Origin: Xestospongia bergquistia
Lineage: Eukaryota > Porifera > Demospongiae > Haplosclerida > Petrosiidae
Direction: 5' to 3'
DNA length: 64,000 bases
Assembly (NCBI GenBank): GCA_963965975.1
Contig: OZ014421.1
Location: forward strand, 2,283,001 to 2,347,000
In this document: piece by piece, positions 25,601 through 34,489 of the stretch
Layout of the letters: the number at the start of each line of letters is the position of its first letter
How positions within the stretch are numbered: the first letter of the stretch is position 1
Made by a program: the position numbers and the translations under genes
The notes under the pieces: model-generated
Told to the model about the DNA's origin: nothing
Databases searched by the model: none
What the model saw: the letters and a program-made list of their open reading frames with translations, nothing else

Positions 25601-25850
25601 CTTCTCATCCATTCTTTAGTAATTCAGTTGTTATTCTCTCTTTCTCCCTCTATGTTCTCAACTTGTGGACTGACTGGACTCTTGGGAACTCTCTATCTTC
25701 TCTTTTCTACAAGTGCTGGATTGGAGACCGTCACTGGACTTTTTGGGGACTCTTCCACTACAAAGACTGTCTTATTTTTATTGTTATTTTTTATTTTTTT
25801 GTATATTTTGTATTTTTTATTATTTTTTATACTATTTTTTATAATATAAG

Positions 25851-25938
25851 TTTTTAACTGTATTCTTTTTCTTTAAAAACATATTTCACTAAAATTTTTA
25901 ACTGTATTCTTTTTCTTTAAAAACATATTTCACTAAAA
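25851..25938. repeat. Tandem duplication, two 44-bp units
   Basis: Unit TTTTTAACTGTATTC..CACTAAAA occurs twice back to back with period 44 and almost no difference, indicating a recent slip or unequal exchange. Confidence 0.85.
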
Positions 25939-26192
25939 TTTGTCAAAAGTCAACAAACTATATTTATAACTTTAAATTTCTTTGGACAATGTATAATCTT
26001 ATTAAGTTTCTATAAATCTTTTACAACTATAGTATTATGTATATTTAATAAATTATACCTATGTAAATCATTCCTTAAGAAAAAAAAAATTTAGCTTCTA
26101 CAAAATATATCAATGTTCTTTTTTACATTAATTTTAATTGACATTTTTTACCAAAAATTAATTAAAAATCAATTCTTGTTAATCGTGTGATG

Positions 26193-26330
26193 ATTGACAT
26201 TTTCAAGCCATAATGGTAGTCACAAGTTTACTTGCTACTTTGAACGTGTGCTGTTGACATTTTCTCGCCATAATAGTGGTCACGCGTTTACTTGCTACTT
26301 GTGAACGTGTGCTGTTGGTATTTTCCCGCC
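26193..26330. repeat. Diverged 60-bp tandem repeat
   Basis: TTGACATTTTCxxGCCATAAT..TTTACTTGCTACTT..GAACGTGTGCTG occurs from 26194 and again from 26254, with the start of a third unit at 26315. Related TTTCCCGCC and GTCACG pieces lie near 24690-24720. Non-coding. Confidence 0.75.
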
Positions 26331-26409
26331 TAAAAATGTGGCTTAATTTCTGTTTTAGTGTTTATTTCGATGAAGTTATTTTTAGATATTTATTTTTTTA
26401 GTCATTAAA

Positions 26410-26663
26410 ATTGCTAATAGTTACATAATAGACACAGGCAAGTATCACACAAATTGTATACTCGATGTTTATTTATCGTTTAATTTGTTTATAACTATTT
26501 AAGATTACAGTTTAGAGACTGTTAATACACACAAATTTTATTTCATTTTTTATAATTGCAGATATAAACATTTATAGCATTAAATTTGGTTCATTGTTAT
26601 TGTGTAATTGAGCACACAATTTATGTGATACTTGTCTGTGTCTATTATGTAACTATTAGCAAA
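26410..26663. mobile_element. MITE with about 48-bp terminal inverted repeats
   Basis: Left end TTGCTAATAGTTACATAATA.. (26411 onward, through ..CAAGTATCACACAAATTGT) pairs with 26617-26663 with only a few mismatches. No ORF in the ~250 bp. A target duplication could not be fixed because the flanks are A-rich. Confidence 0.78.
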
Positions 26664-27026
26664 GAAAAATGATAGTGGGTAGCATAGGATGTCAACAAAT
26701 TACACTTAAACGTACACCTAAAATCAATTTGAACAGTTATAATACACTGCCTTACCTTTGTACTCAGATGCTTGATGAACAATTTGAAATGTAAATTTAA
26801 TAAAAACATGTGATATCTTAGTTGACTGTTTGACGCGACTATATATACTTAGCGTGCAATCACGTATAAATTACTATGCTTGTTACTAAAAATATTACAT
26901 TGGTTTCTGACATCACTTCCATATAGTAATAGTCTATCCATTAAAATGACTGTAGTATAATAAACAATTACTAACAGTCACTGATCTATTATTATATTTT
27001 ATTGTATATAATTCAATTAATGACAG

Positions 27027-27491
27027 TTATAGTACAACTTGTATAATACTAATGACTAGTCTAATAATGTTACAACCAATATAATTATGATTAATCCAAC
27101 ATAAGATGATATCAGAGATGTTATATTGTACTAGTCCAGGTGGACAAGATGAACCAGGTTCACTCTTGTTAACAAATGCTACTCCTGTCCAACTGCCCTC
27201 TCCATCACAGTGACTACCCTTCATATCACAGTACTCTTCAATCCGACTACCATTAGATAATGTTATAATGTAATAACCTGAGGGAGCAGTGGAATATGTC
27301 TGTAGTATATCATAACATGAATTGAAGCTTTGAGGACACCATTTTGGTATAGTATCTGGACATATCACATACCCAGATGGTATAGTTGAGACCATAAGTA
27401 GAGAAAAAAACAGAGTTACAACCAATATCATATTGATATGTTGCATTAATCCTACATAAGCTGGTATCAAAGATGTCATCATAGTGTACAT
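27027..27491 (-). pseudogene. Fibrinogen-like secreted family, copy 1 (chimeric fragment)
   Basis: The middle part (VICPDTIPKWCPQSF, then APSGYYIITLSNGSRIEEYCD, GWTGVAFVN) is in the family frame. The residues before it come from a different place: 27380-27490 is the GLNYTK/CWIN segment of another copy, read out of frame, fused just before the VICPDTIPK segment. At the other end family sequence stops at about 27070 after NYIGCN and runs into flanking DNA. No signal peptide of its own. Best explained as a pseudogene made by unequal recombination between array members. Confidence 0.8.
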
Positions 27492-27637
27492 AATGACAAC
27501 AAAGCTACAGAAATATGACTAAAAATGTCTGTTGAGTAAAAGAAACATCTGACCAATCAGATTGCTAGAATTTTGCAATGTATTCTCTAAACAATAGTAG
27601 TACAATACATAATTATGAGTGGGTGGGTGTGTACATA

Positions 27638-28663
27638 TCATTTGATATAAAATTCAACAAGGTCAAAAGGAGTACCACCAACATCATAGTAGTCAAAACC
27701 ACATATATTTAATTCAATATCATCATTAGTTGTCTCATTAAGTGTCTTGATAAACCATGGCATTTTAGGAGAAGTACAACAGGTAGTCTCATCTCCTGGA
27801 CAGTCCTGACCATCCCAGAGAGGATCATTGGAATATAACTTATTATATTTGGTATGAGTTACTGATTCACAGTAGTAATCATTACCAACAAATGGTATAG
27901 TATAGTTCATGTATGGACTGCCATTATTACAAGGACAACGTCTGGAGCTTGTTCCTTAAGCTTGTTCATGGTAACCTCCAGCATAAGTCCAAATATGTTT
28001 ACGAGGATTGTTACCATAGGTGAGAGTAACTCCAAATGTCCTTATTTCAGAATTAAAATAGTTATCATTGTTAATATTATTCTCAAAAGCACGAGGAGCT
28101 CTATAATGATATCCTCTAACTCAACCGCATACCTTGGTATAGTTGAGACCATAGTTAGAGAAGAAAGCAGAGTTACAACCTCGATAGTTATCATTAATCC
28201 AACATAAGCTGATATTAGAGATATTATATTGTACTAGTCCAGGTGGACAAGATGAACCAGGTACACTCATGTTAACAAATGCTACTCTTGTCCAGCCTCC
28301 CTCTCCATCACAGTGACTACCCTCCATATCACAGTATATTTCAACCTGACTACCATTAGATAATGTTATATTGTAATAACCTGAGGGAGCAGTAGAGCTT
28401 ATCTCATATAATTGACTACATGAAGTATAAAATTCTGGACATGAAATTGGACATGTTGATGGACATAAGATGTAGACACTGTGACCATCTTCACCTTGTA
28501 TTTTAAATGATTTTCCTCTGTTAAAGAGATGACAACAATACTGAAGATATAGTGAAGACTGATGACCATTACTGTCACAGTTAGCCATACAATAAGAGAA
28601 TCCCTCAACAGAATAGGTCATTAAGAGAACAAGAGAGATAAATGACCAATATGGAGAACACAT
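27638..28663 (-). pseudogene. Fibrinogen-like secreted family, copy 2 (two stops)
   Basis: Full-length single-exon copy with type B N-terminus (MCSPYWSFISLVLLMTYSVE, CMANCDSNG, SSLYLQYCC) and the FNSEIRT-type C-terminal half. Two in-frame stops: TGA where relatives have CGA in VCGRVRGY (near 28121), and TAA in the GGYHEQ segment near 27955. The CGA to TGA change is the usual CpG transition. Otherwise alignable to the end (FDLVEFYIK). Its 5' flank matches those of copies 11 and 12. Probably a recent pseudogene, since the rest is well preserved. Confidence 0.88.
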
Positions 28664-28834
28664 TGTAGTAGACGAATATTGTTGCAGTCTTGACCAAGAT
28701 AAAAGAGACTTATATTGGAGGAATTAATACAATAGCCTGGGAGATCTTACTTGACATGAAGTTTTGGCTTTATAGATACAATCTTATCACTGCCTGACAA
28801 GTTCTGCATGCCAAGTTTAAAAATAACACATATA

Positions 28835-29012
28835 CAGGGTGGTTCTTGGTGTAACTTCACTCTGATGACATCATCATTAAATGACAGGTAGTGATGTCAT
28901 CATATATGACGACATCATCTAAATCCATCACCTACACCCTAAACCAAATATAGTGATGTCATCATTATAGTACAAGTTACATCATCATAGAAGTTACACC
29001 AAGAAGGACCCC
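28835..29012. mobile_element. MITE, inner member of a nested pair
   Basis: Ends CAGGGTGGTTCTTGGTGTAAC and the near-complement AAGTTACACCAAGAAGGACCC form imperfect terminal inverted repeats of about 22 bases. The interior is built of GATGTCATCAT-type motifs in both directions. Flanked by ATATA on both sides. Absent from the equivalent block at 44880-45445. Confidence 0.75.
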
Positions 29013-29017
29013 ATATA

Positions 29018-29217
29018 CAGGGGCGTATATACCTGAAAAAAATTGATAGTAGGGCACCGGACGTAGGCGTGGTTATCAAAACGTGTTAATGGTTATTACA
29101 GTATAAATAATTAGTTATGAATATAATAAATAATTATTATTATACCAAAATTTAAATTAATTAATAATGAATGTAATTATCAGTGAAGTTTGATGCCCGG
29201 GCCCAGGTACGCCACTG
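29018..29217. mobile_element. hAT-like MITE with 8-bp target duplication
   Basis: Begins CAGGGGCGTATATACCT and ends AGGTACGCCACTG, an imperfect inverted repeat of the CAG(T/G)GGCGTA type common in hAT elements. The empty site survives at about 44988 (AACACATATATATTT). CACATATA stands right of the element (29218-29225) and again left of the neighbouring MITE (28827-28834), as expected if this element went in first with an 8-bp duplication. Confidence 0.78.
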
Positions 29218-29650
29218 CACATATATATTTAATGTTAAAAACCAATATATGTACTGTTAACCAGAAAACAACTAAGATTGCTTTCATTAGTAACAATAAC
29301 AATCTAATAATCATGTTTGGGTGTGCCAAGCTTAAAAATAACAAATAGTATGTAACAATCAACTTGTCGCTCTAGTCAAGGTCCATAGGCTCAATGTACT
29401 GTATACTGTATCTGCAATAAAGTCCTCATCAAAATAATAACTTTGTGTCATCTAGACAATGTTTATAATATGTAATTTACTATATTTTGTAGGTGATTTT
29501 GAGGGTGATAAATAAAATTAACTAGCCTACAATAAATGTCCGTACACATATGTCATACCAATGAATATTGTTACTTTTTCCACAAGTGCTTTAAATTCTG
29601 AGTTACTTGAGAAAACATTTTTGAGAAGTTCCATAGCTTCCGCAAACTCT

Positions 29651-30127
29651 TCAGTCTTCAAAGTTGGCTATAATCCTGGTAGTAAAGATGTTATCATATT
29701 GTACTAGTGCAGGTGGACAAGATGAACCAGATATACTCATGTTAACAAATGCTACTCTTGTCCAGCCTTCTTTTCCATCACAGCCACTACCCTCCATATC
29801 ACAGTACACTTCGACATGACTACCATTAGATAATGTTATATTATAATAACCTGAGGGAGCATCAGGATTTGACTTAAGTATATAATACCATGATATGTGA
29901 GAGCACCATTTGGGTATAGTATCTGGACATATCACATAGGCAGTATGACCATTGTCTTTAGTGACATGAATAATATCTCCTTTGTTTGAGGGAGAACAAC
30001 AAAGTGCTTCATATTTAGTGAATGCTCTATGACCATTACTATCACAGTCAGTCATATAATAAGAGGATCCATCAACAGAATTGGTTATTAGAAGAACAAG
30101 AAAGACAAACAAACCAGGAGAATACAT
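29651..30127 (-). pseudogene. Fibrinogen-like secreted family, copy 3 (3' truncated)
   Basis: Open frame of 158 codons: signal peptide (MYSPGLFVFLVLLITNSVDG), type A N-terminal module (CDSNGHRAFTKYEALCCSPS), then VEVYCDMEGS and GWTRVAFVNMS. At VQYDNIFTT it leaves the family sequence and ends in a short tail (RIIANFED). The C-terminal half is absent, replaced by the orphan block. Copies 12 and 13 break at almost the same place, so one truncated arrangement was probably duplicated. It could still make a short secreted protein, but I treat it as a truncated gene. Confidence 0.7.
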
Positions 30128-30183
30128 TGTAGTAAACCAATGAGAAGGATTGGTATCACTTTAGATGTGACTACGACAATCTT

Positions 30184-30204
30184 TGCTATTTATTATAAAT
30201 AACA
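30184..30204 (-). promoter_or_regulatory. TATA-like promoter element, upstream class 1
   Basis: On minus, GTTATTTATAATAAATAGC lies about 60-75 bases before the ATG of copy 3, followed by AAAGATTGTCGTAGTCACATC. The same block precedes copies 5 (33281-33300), 8 (about 39860-39880) and 13 (about 45958-45978). Conservation with this TATA-like core suggests a shared promoter. The transcription start is inferred, not seen. Confidence 0.45.
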
Positions 30205-30642
30205 AGAACTGTAATTATAGCATTCTTCTTATCTATACACAATGTATTAGTAATAATTAGATGAATCAATTAAGAATAGTAGGAAGATTTATTGCCTGGA
30301 AAATATGACCTATTATTTGGTTTAGCAGTTTAGGTGTATTGGTCCAATAAAAATATTAGCCACATTTTGTGTGTATTTATTTAGTTATAATACATACACT
30401 ATACAATGTATGTATATTTTATACAATACATTATATAGCATATCTTATAATGAAATTCATAGCCTACACATTTGAATGAAAGTGTTGATATAAAAAAATG
30501 ACAACAAGGTATTGTTTGCTAGAAAATGACTAAAAATGTAATAGCAACAGAAATATTTGTAGCTGACAAATCAAATTGTTTAATGTAAGCAAAATAGCCA
30601 CAATAAAGTCAATATAATAAGTATGTGTGGGTGTGTGCAATA

Positions 30643-31671
30643 TTATTTAATGTAAAGTTCAATAAGGTCAATAGGAGTACCACCAATATAATTTGGGCTA
30701 CGATTATTTCCACACATAACCAACTCAATGTCATCATTAACAATCTCATTTAGTGTCTTAGCAAACCATGGCAACTTAGGAGAAGTACAACAGTTAGCCT
30801 CGTTACCAGGACAGTCCTTACCATCCCAAAGTGTATCATTTGAATATAAGATATAACCACTAGTTCCTGATTCACAGTAATAATCATTACCAATAAATGG
30901 TGCATAAAACGATCTGCCATTACAGGGACAACTTTCTGAATATGCTGTTTGTTCATAGATTCCTGAAGCATAAGTCCAAATATGTTTACGAGGATTGTTA
31001 CTATAAGTAAAAGCTACTCCATATGTCCTAACTTCCTGTAGATCAGAACAACCAGAATGAAGGCCAATAAAACAATCAAAAGCCACAGGAAGTCCATACT
31101 GGTATCCTCTTACTCGACCACATACCTTGGTATAGTTGAGACCATAAGTAGAGAAAAAAACAGAGTTACAACCAATATCATATTGATATGTTGCATTAAT
31201 CCAACATAAGCTGGTATCAAAGATGTCATCATATTGTACTAGTCCAGATGGACAAGATGAACCAGGTACACTCATGTTAACAAATGCTACTCTTGTCCAG
31301 CCTCCCTCTCCATCACAGTGACTACCCTCCATATCACAGTACACTTCAACTTGACTATCATTAGATAATGTTATAATGTAATAACCTGAGGGAGGAGAAT
31401 TTAATGACTGTAGTATATCATAGCAGGAACTGAATTCTTGAAAACACCATTTGGGTATAGTAACTGGACATTTTACAATGCCAGATTGACCATTGTCTTT
31501 AGTGATGCGAATAATATTTCCTTTGTTTGAGGGAGAACAACAGAGTGCTTCATACTTAGTGAATGGTCTGTGACCATTACTATCACAGTCAGTCATACAA
31601 TAAGAGGATCCCTCAACAGAACAACTTATTAGGAGAACAAGAAAGACAAATGACCAACCAGGAGAAAACAT
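30643..31671 (-). CDS. Fibrinogen-like secreted Cys-rich protein, copy 4 (intact)
   Basis: Single open exon of 342 codons. Start MFSPGWSFVFLVLLISCSVE is a good signal peptide with a likely cut before SSYC. Type A N-terminal module (CDSNGHRPFTKYEALCCSPS), then a fibrinogen-like opening (VEVYCDMEGSHCDGEGGWTR). It continues into a Cys-rich region with YGLNYTKVCGRVRGYQYG, NPRKHIWTYASG, CPCNGRS, GNDYYCESG, LWDGKDCPG and CCTSPKLPWF, ending DLIELYIK. Several N-glycosylation sequons (NMS, NYT). No membrane anchor, so probably secreted. The CDM..GGWT start resembles fibrinogen-related lectins, but the canonical FReD C-terminal calcium and ligand motifs are not evident; ligand binding is inference. The 5' flank is of the CACGTCAAAC class shared with copies 9 and 14. 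Confidence 0.85.
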   Translation of the reverse strand: MFSPGWSFVFLVLLISCSVEGSSYCMTDCDSNGHRPFTKYEALCCSPSNKGNIIRITKDNGQSGIVKCPVTIPKWCFQEFSSCYDILQSLNSPPSGYYIITLSNDSQVEVYCDMEGSHCDGEGGWTRVAFVNMSVPGSSCPSGLVQYDDIFDTSLCWINATYQYDIGCNSVFFSTYGLNYTKVCGRVRGYQYGLPVAFDCFIGLHSGCSDLQEVRTYGVAFTYSNNPRKHIWTYASGIYEQTAYSESCPCNGRSFYAPFIGNDYYCESGTSGYILYSNDTLWDGKDCPGNEANCCTSPKLPWFAKTLNEIVNDDIELVMCGNNRSPNYIGGTPIDLIELYIK

Positions 31672-31689
31672 TGTAGTACAGCAATGAAG

Positions 31690-31970
31690 AAGGATGACTG
31701 TTTGACGTGACTAGTGATATTTTGCGTGCAATCATGTATAAGTTACTATACTTGTTACTAAAAATATTACATTGGTTTCTGACATCACTTCCATATAGTA
31801 ATAGACTATCCATTAAAATGATTGTAGTAGAATAAACAATTACTAACTGACACTGATTGATTATAATTTTTTATTGTATATAATTCAATTAATGATAGTT
31901 ATAGTATAACTTGTATAATACTAATGACTAGTTTAATAATGTTAATATATATATGTTACAATAATGATTG
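31690..31970. repeat. Duplicated 5' flank of array copies
   Basis: This flank (GTTTGACGTGACTAG.. to ..ACTAGTTTAATAATGTT) is repeated at about 26815-27065 and 41380-41640. It shows that the duplication unit extends some 280 bases upstream of copies 4 and 9. At 26815-27065 it stands without its gene, beside chimeric copy 1. On minus it reads AGTCACGTCAAAC (CRE-like half site) and a weak TATA-like ACTTATACATG. Confidence 0.7.
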
Positions 31971-32174
31971 ACTAAACAGTGCTTAAAAAAAGAGGAAAGA
32001 AATTTTATCTTAGACTGAAATGTTTAAAAAATAACCAGCACTTTGAAAAAGTAACTAATCTTTTCTTAATATATTATTAATTATTACTACTAATTAAATA
32101 TGTGGACTAAAAAGCCACACCCCTTTGTCAAAACTCCTAACACTACTAACTGCATTGATGAGTAGAGGGATATA

Positions 32175-33221
32175 TCATTTGATATAAAGTTCAACAAGAT
32201 AAAATGGAGTACCACCAAAATAATTACTACCAAAGTCAAAACCACACGCAATCAACTCAATATTATCATTAACTTTCTCATTTAATGTCTTAACAAACCA
32301 TGGGATCTTAGGTAAAGTACAACAGGTAGCCTCACGTCCAGGACAGTCTTGGCCATCCCAGAGGGGATCATCAACATATAAATCATAACCAGAATAAGTA
32401 TTAGTTCCTGATTCACAGTAGTAATCATTACCAACAAATGGTCCAGTATACTTTATGTATTGACTGCCATTATTACAAGGACAACTATCTCTGTATGTTC
32501 CTTGTTCATACAAACCTCCAACATAACTCCAAATATGTTTATGAGGATTGCTATTATAGGTAAGAGTCACTCCATATGTTTTAACTTGAGAATGATAGTT
32601 ACAACAGTACTCCCAGTAATGAGGATAAATACTACAATCGAAAGCCCAAGGATATCCATACTGGTATCCTCTTACTTGACCACACACCTTGGTATAATTG
32701 AGACCATAAGTAAAGAAGAAAGTAGAGTTACAAGCACAATTTTTTATATTAATCCAACATAAGCTGGTATTAAAGATGTCATCATATTGTACTAGACCAG
32801 GTGGACAAGATGAACCAGGTACACTCATGTTAACAAATGCTACTCTTGTCCAGCCTCCCTCTCCATCACATTGACTACCCTCCATATCACAGTACATTTC
32901 AACCTGACTACCATTAGATAATGTTATATTGTAATAACCTGAGGAAGCAGTAGGATATACCTCATATAATTGACTACATGAAGTATAAAATTCTGGACAT
33001 GAAGTTGGACGTACTGATGGACATAAGATGTAGACTCTGTAACCATATTCATCTTGTATTTCAAATGCTTTTCCTCTGTTAGAGAAAAGACAACAATACT
33101 GAAGATATAGTGAAAATTGATGACCATTACTATTGCAGTCAGCCATATGATAAGAAGTTCCCTTAATAGAATAGGCCATTAGGAGAACAAAAAAGATAAA
33201 TGACCAGTACAGAGAATACAT
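32175..33221 (-). CDS. Fibrinogen-like secreted Cys-rich protein, copy 5 (intact)
   Basis: Single exon of 348 codons, the longest of the set. Signal peptide MYSLYWSFIFFVLLMAYSIK, type B N-terminal module (SLYLQYCCLFSNRGKAFEI, then CPEFYTSCSQLYEV), fibrinogen-like opening YCDMEGSQCDGEGGWTRVAF, and a C-terminal half related to the FNSE type but divergent (NYHSQVKTYGVTLTYNSNP, HKHIWSYVGG). An insertion rich in aromatic residues and Cys (SIYPHYWEYCCNYHS) makes it longer than its neighbours. It keeps GNDYYCESG, LWDGQDCPG and LPKIPWFVKTLNE. Ends LVELYIK. It has a type B module but an upstream class 1 flank (TATA-like core at 33281-33300), so promoter and module types are shuffled. Role as for copy 4. 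Confidence 0.85.
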   Translation of the reverse strand: MYSLYWSFIFFVLLMAYSIKGTSYHMADCNSNGHQFSLYLQYCCLFSNRGKAFEIQDEYGYRVYILCPSVRPTSCPEFYTSCSQLYEVYPTASSGYYNITLSNGSQVEMYCDMEGSQCDGEGGWTRVAFVNMSVPGSSCPPGLVQYDDIFNTSLCWINIKNCACNSTFFFTYGLNYTKVCGQVRGYQYGYPWAFDCSIYPHYWEYCCNYHSQVKTYGVTLTYNSNPHKHIWSYVGGLYEQGTYRDSCPCNNGSQYIKYTGPFVGNDYYCESGTNTYSGYDLYVDDPLWDGQDCPGREATCCTLPKIPWFVKTLNEKVNDNIELIACGFDFGSNYFGGTPFYLVELYIK

Positions 33222-33696
33222 TGCAATAAAGCAATGAAGAAAGATTGGTATCTTTGTAGATGTGACTAGGACAATCTTTGCTATATACTATAAATAATAA
33301 GAACTGTAACTATAGCATTCCTCTATAACTCATCTATACCCAATATAGCAGTAATAATTTGGGGAAATAAACAAGGAGTAGTAGGAAGATTTATGGCCTA
33401 AAAAATATGACCAATCATTTGGTTTAGCTGTTGTGTTGATGTAGCAAACATTTAACCATACTTTGCATACATTACTTACATACACTATACAATGTATGTA
33501 TAAAAAATATATAGTATATCTTATAATGAAATTCATAGCCCATATTGAAGTGAATGACAACAAAGTATTGTTTGCTAGAAAATGACTAAAAATGTAATAC
33601 CAACAGAAACATTTGTAGCTGACAAATTAGATTGTTTAATGTAAGCAAAATAGCCAATAAAGTCAATGTAATAAGTATGTGTGGGTGTGTACATTA

Positions 33697-34404
33697 TTAT
33701 TTAATGTAAAGTTCAATAAGGTCAATAGGAGTACCACCAATATAACTTGGGCTACGATTATTTCCACACATAACCAACTCAATATTATCATTAACAATCT
33801 CATTTAGTGTCTTAGCAAACCATGGCAACTTAGGACAAGTACAACAGTTAGCCTCATTACCAGGACAGTCCTTATCATCCCAAAGTGTATCACTTGAATA
33901 TAAGATATAACCATTATAACTACTAGTTCCTGATTCATAGTAATAATCATTACCAACAAATGGTGAATACACTGACCTCCAATTATAGGGACAACATTCT
34001 GTGCATGCTAGTTGTTCATAGAGTCCTCCAGAATAAGTCCAAATATGTTTACGAGGATTGGTACTAATAGTAAAATCCACTCCATATGTCCTAACTTCCT
34101 GTAGATCAGAGCAACCATCATGATTGTCAAGAAAACAATCAAAAGCCACAGGATGTCCATACTGATATCCTCTTACTTGACCACATACCTTGATATAGTT
34201 GAGACCAAAAGTAGAGAAGAAAGCAGAGTTACAACCAGGACGAGTTTGATATGTTACATTAATCCAACATAAGCTGGTATTAAAGATGTTATCATATTGT
34301 ACTAGTCCAGGTGGACAAGATGAACCAGGTACACTCATGTTAACAAATGCTACTCTTGTCCAGCCTCCCTCTCCATCACAGTGACTACCATCAATATCAC
34401 AGTA
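33697..34404 (-). pseudogene. Fibrinogen-like secreted family, copy 6 (5' truncated)
   Basis: Open from about YCDIDGSHCDGEGGWTR to the stop, with the DLQEVRTYG-type C-terminal half (GGLYEQLACTECCPYN is unusual). Signal peptide and N-terminal module are missing: at about 34405 the sequence changes to unrelated DNA with an in-frame stop. This breakpoint lies only about 90 bases from the last recognisable VPS13-like exon. An internal ATG (34336-34338) cannot give a secreted product. Interpreted as a truncated gene at an insertion or recombination boundary. Confidence 0.85.
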
Positions 34405-34489
34405 ATTGGATGGTAATACTGACAGTCACAAGGAATAATAAGTGATGTCATTAATAAGGTATCCTTAAGGAGAAGTTCTACAGTAAACA

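Larger units (their letters stand above)
28740..29667 (-). pseudogene. Orphan exon block, copy 1 (interrupted by two MITEs)
   Basis: Block found three times in the array (also 43740-44339 and 44880-45445). On minus: a possible exon after an AG near 29668 (PTLKTEEFAEAMELLKNVF, SSNSEFKALVEKV); then an open stretch near 29372-29445 (YYFDEDFIADTVYSTLSLW); then LGTPKH near 29330 followed by a stop. These are short, coding-like and unlike the fibrinogen-like gene; I do not recognise the family. The block always lies between a truncated family copy and the next type B copy. Here it carries two nested elements (28835-29217). Confidence 0.45.

Noticed and set aside
25164-25857. Open frames of 131, 122 and 97 codons on plus
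   Set aside because: Low-complexity products of pyrimidine runs, (TTTTA)n and (CATC)n; they overlap each other and show no domain.
28121-28123. In-frame TGA in copy 2 as a selenocysteine codon
   Set aside because: Relatives have CGA (Arg) there, a second TAA lies downstream, and no SECIS-like element was looked for or seen. A simple CpG transition explains it.
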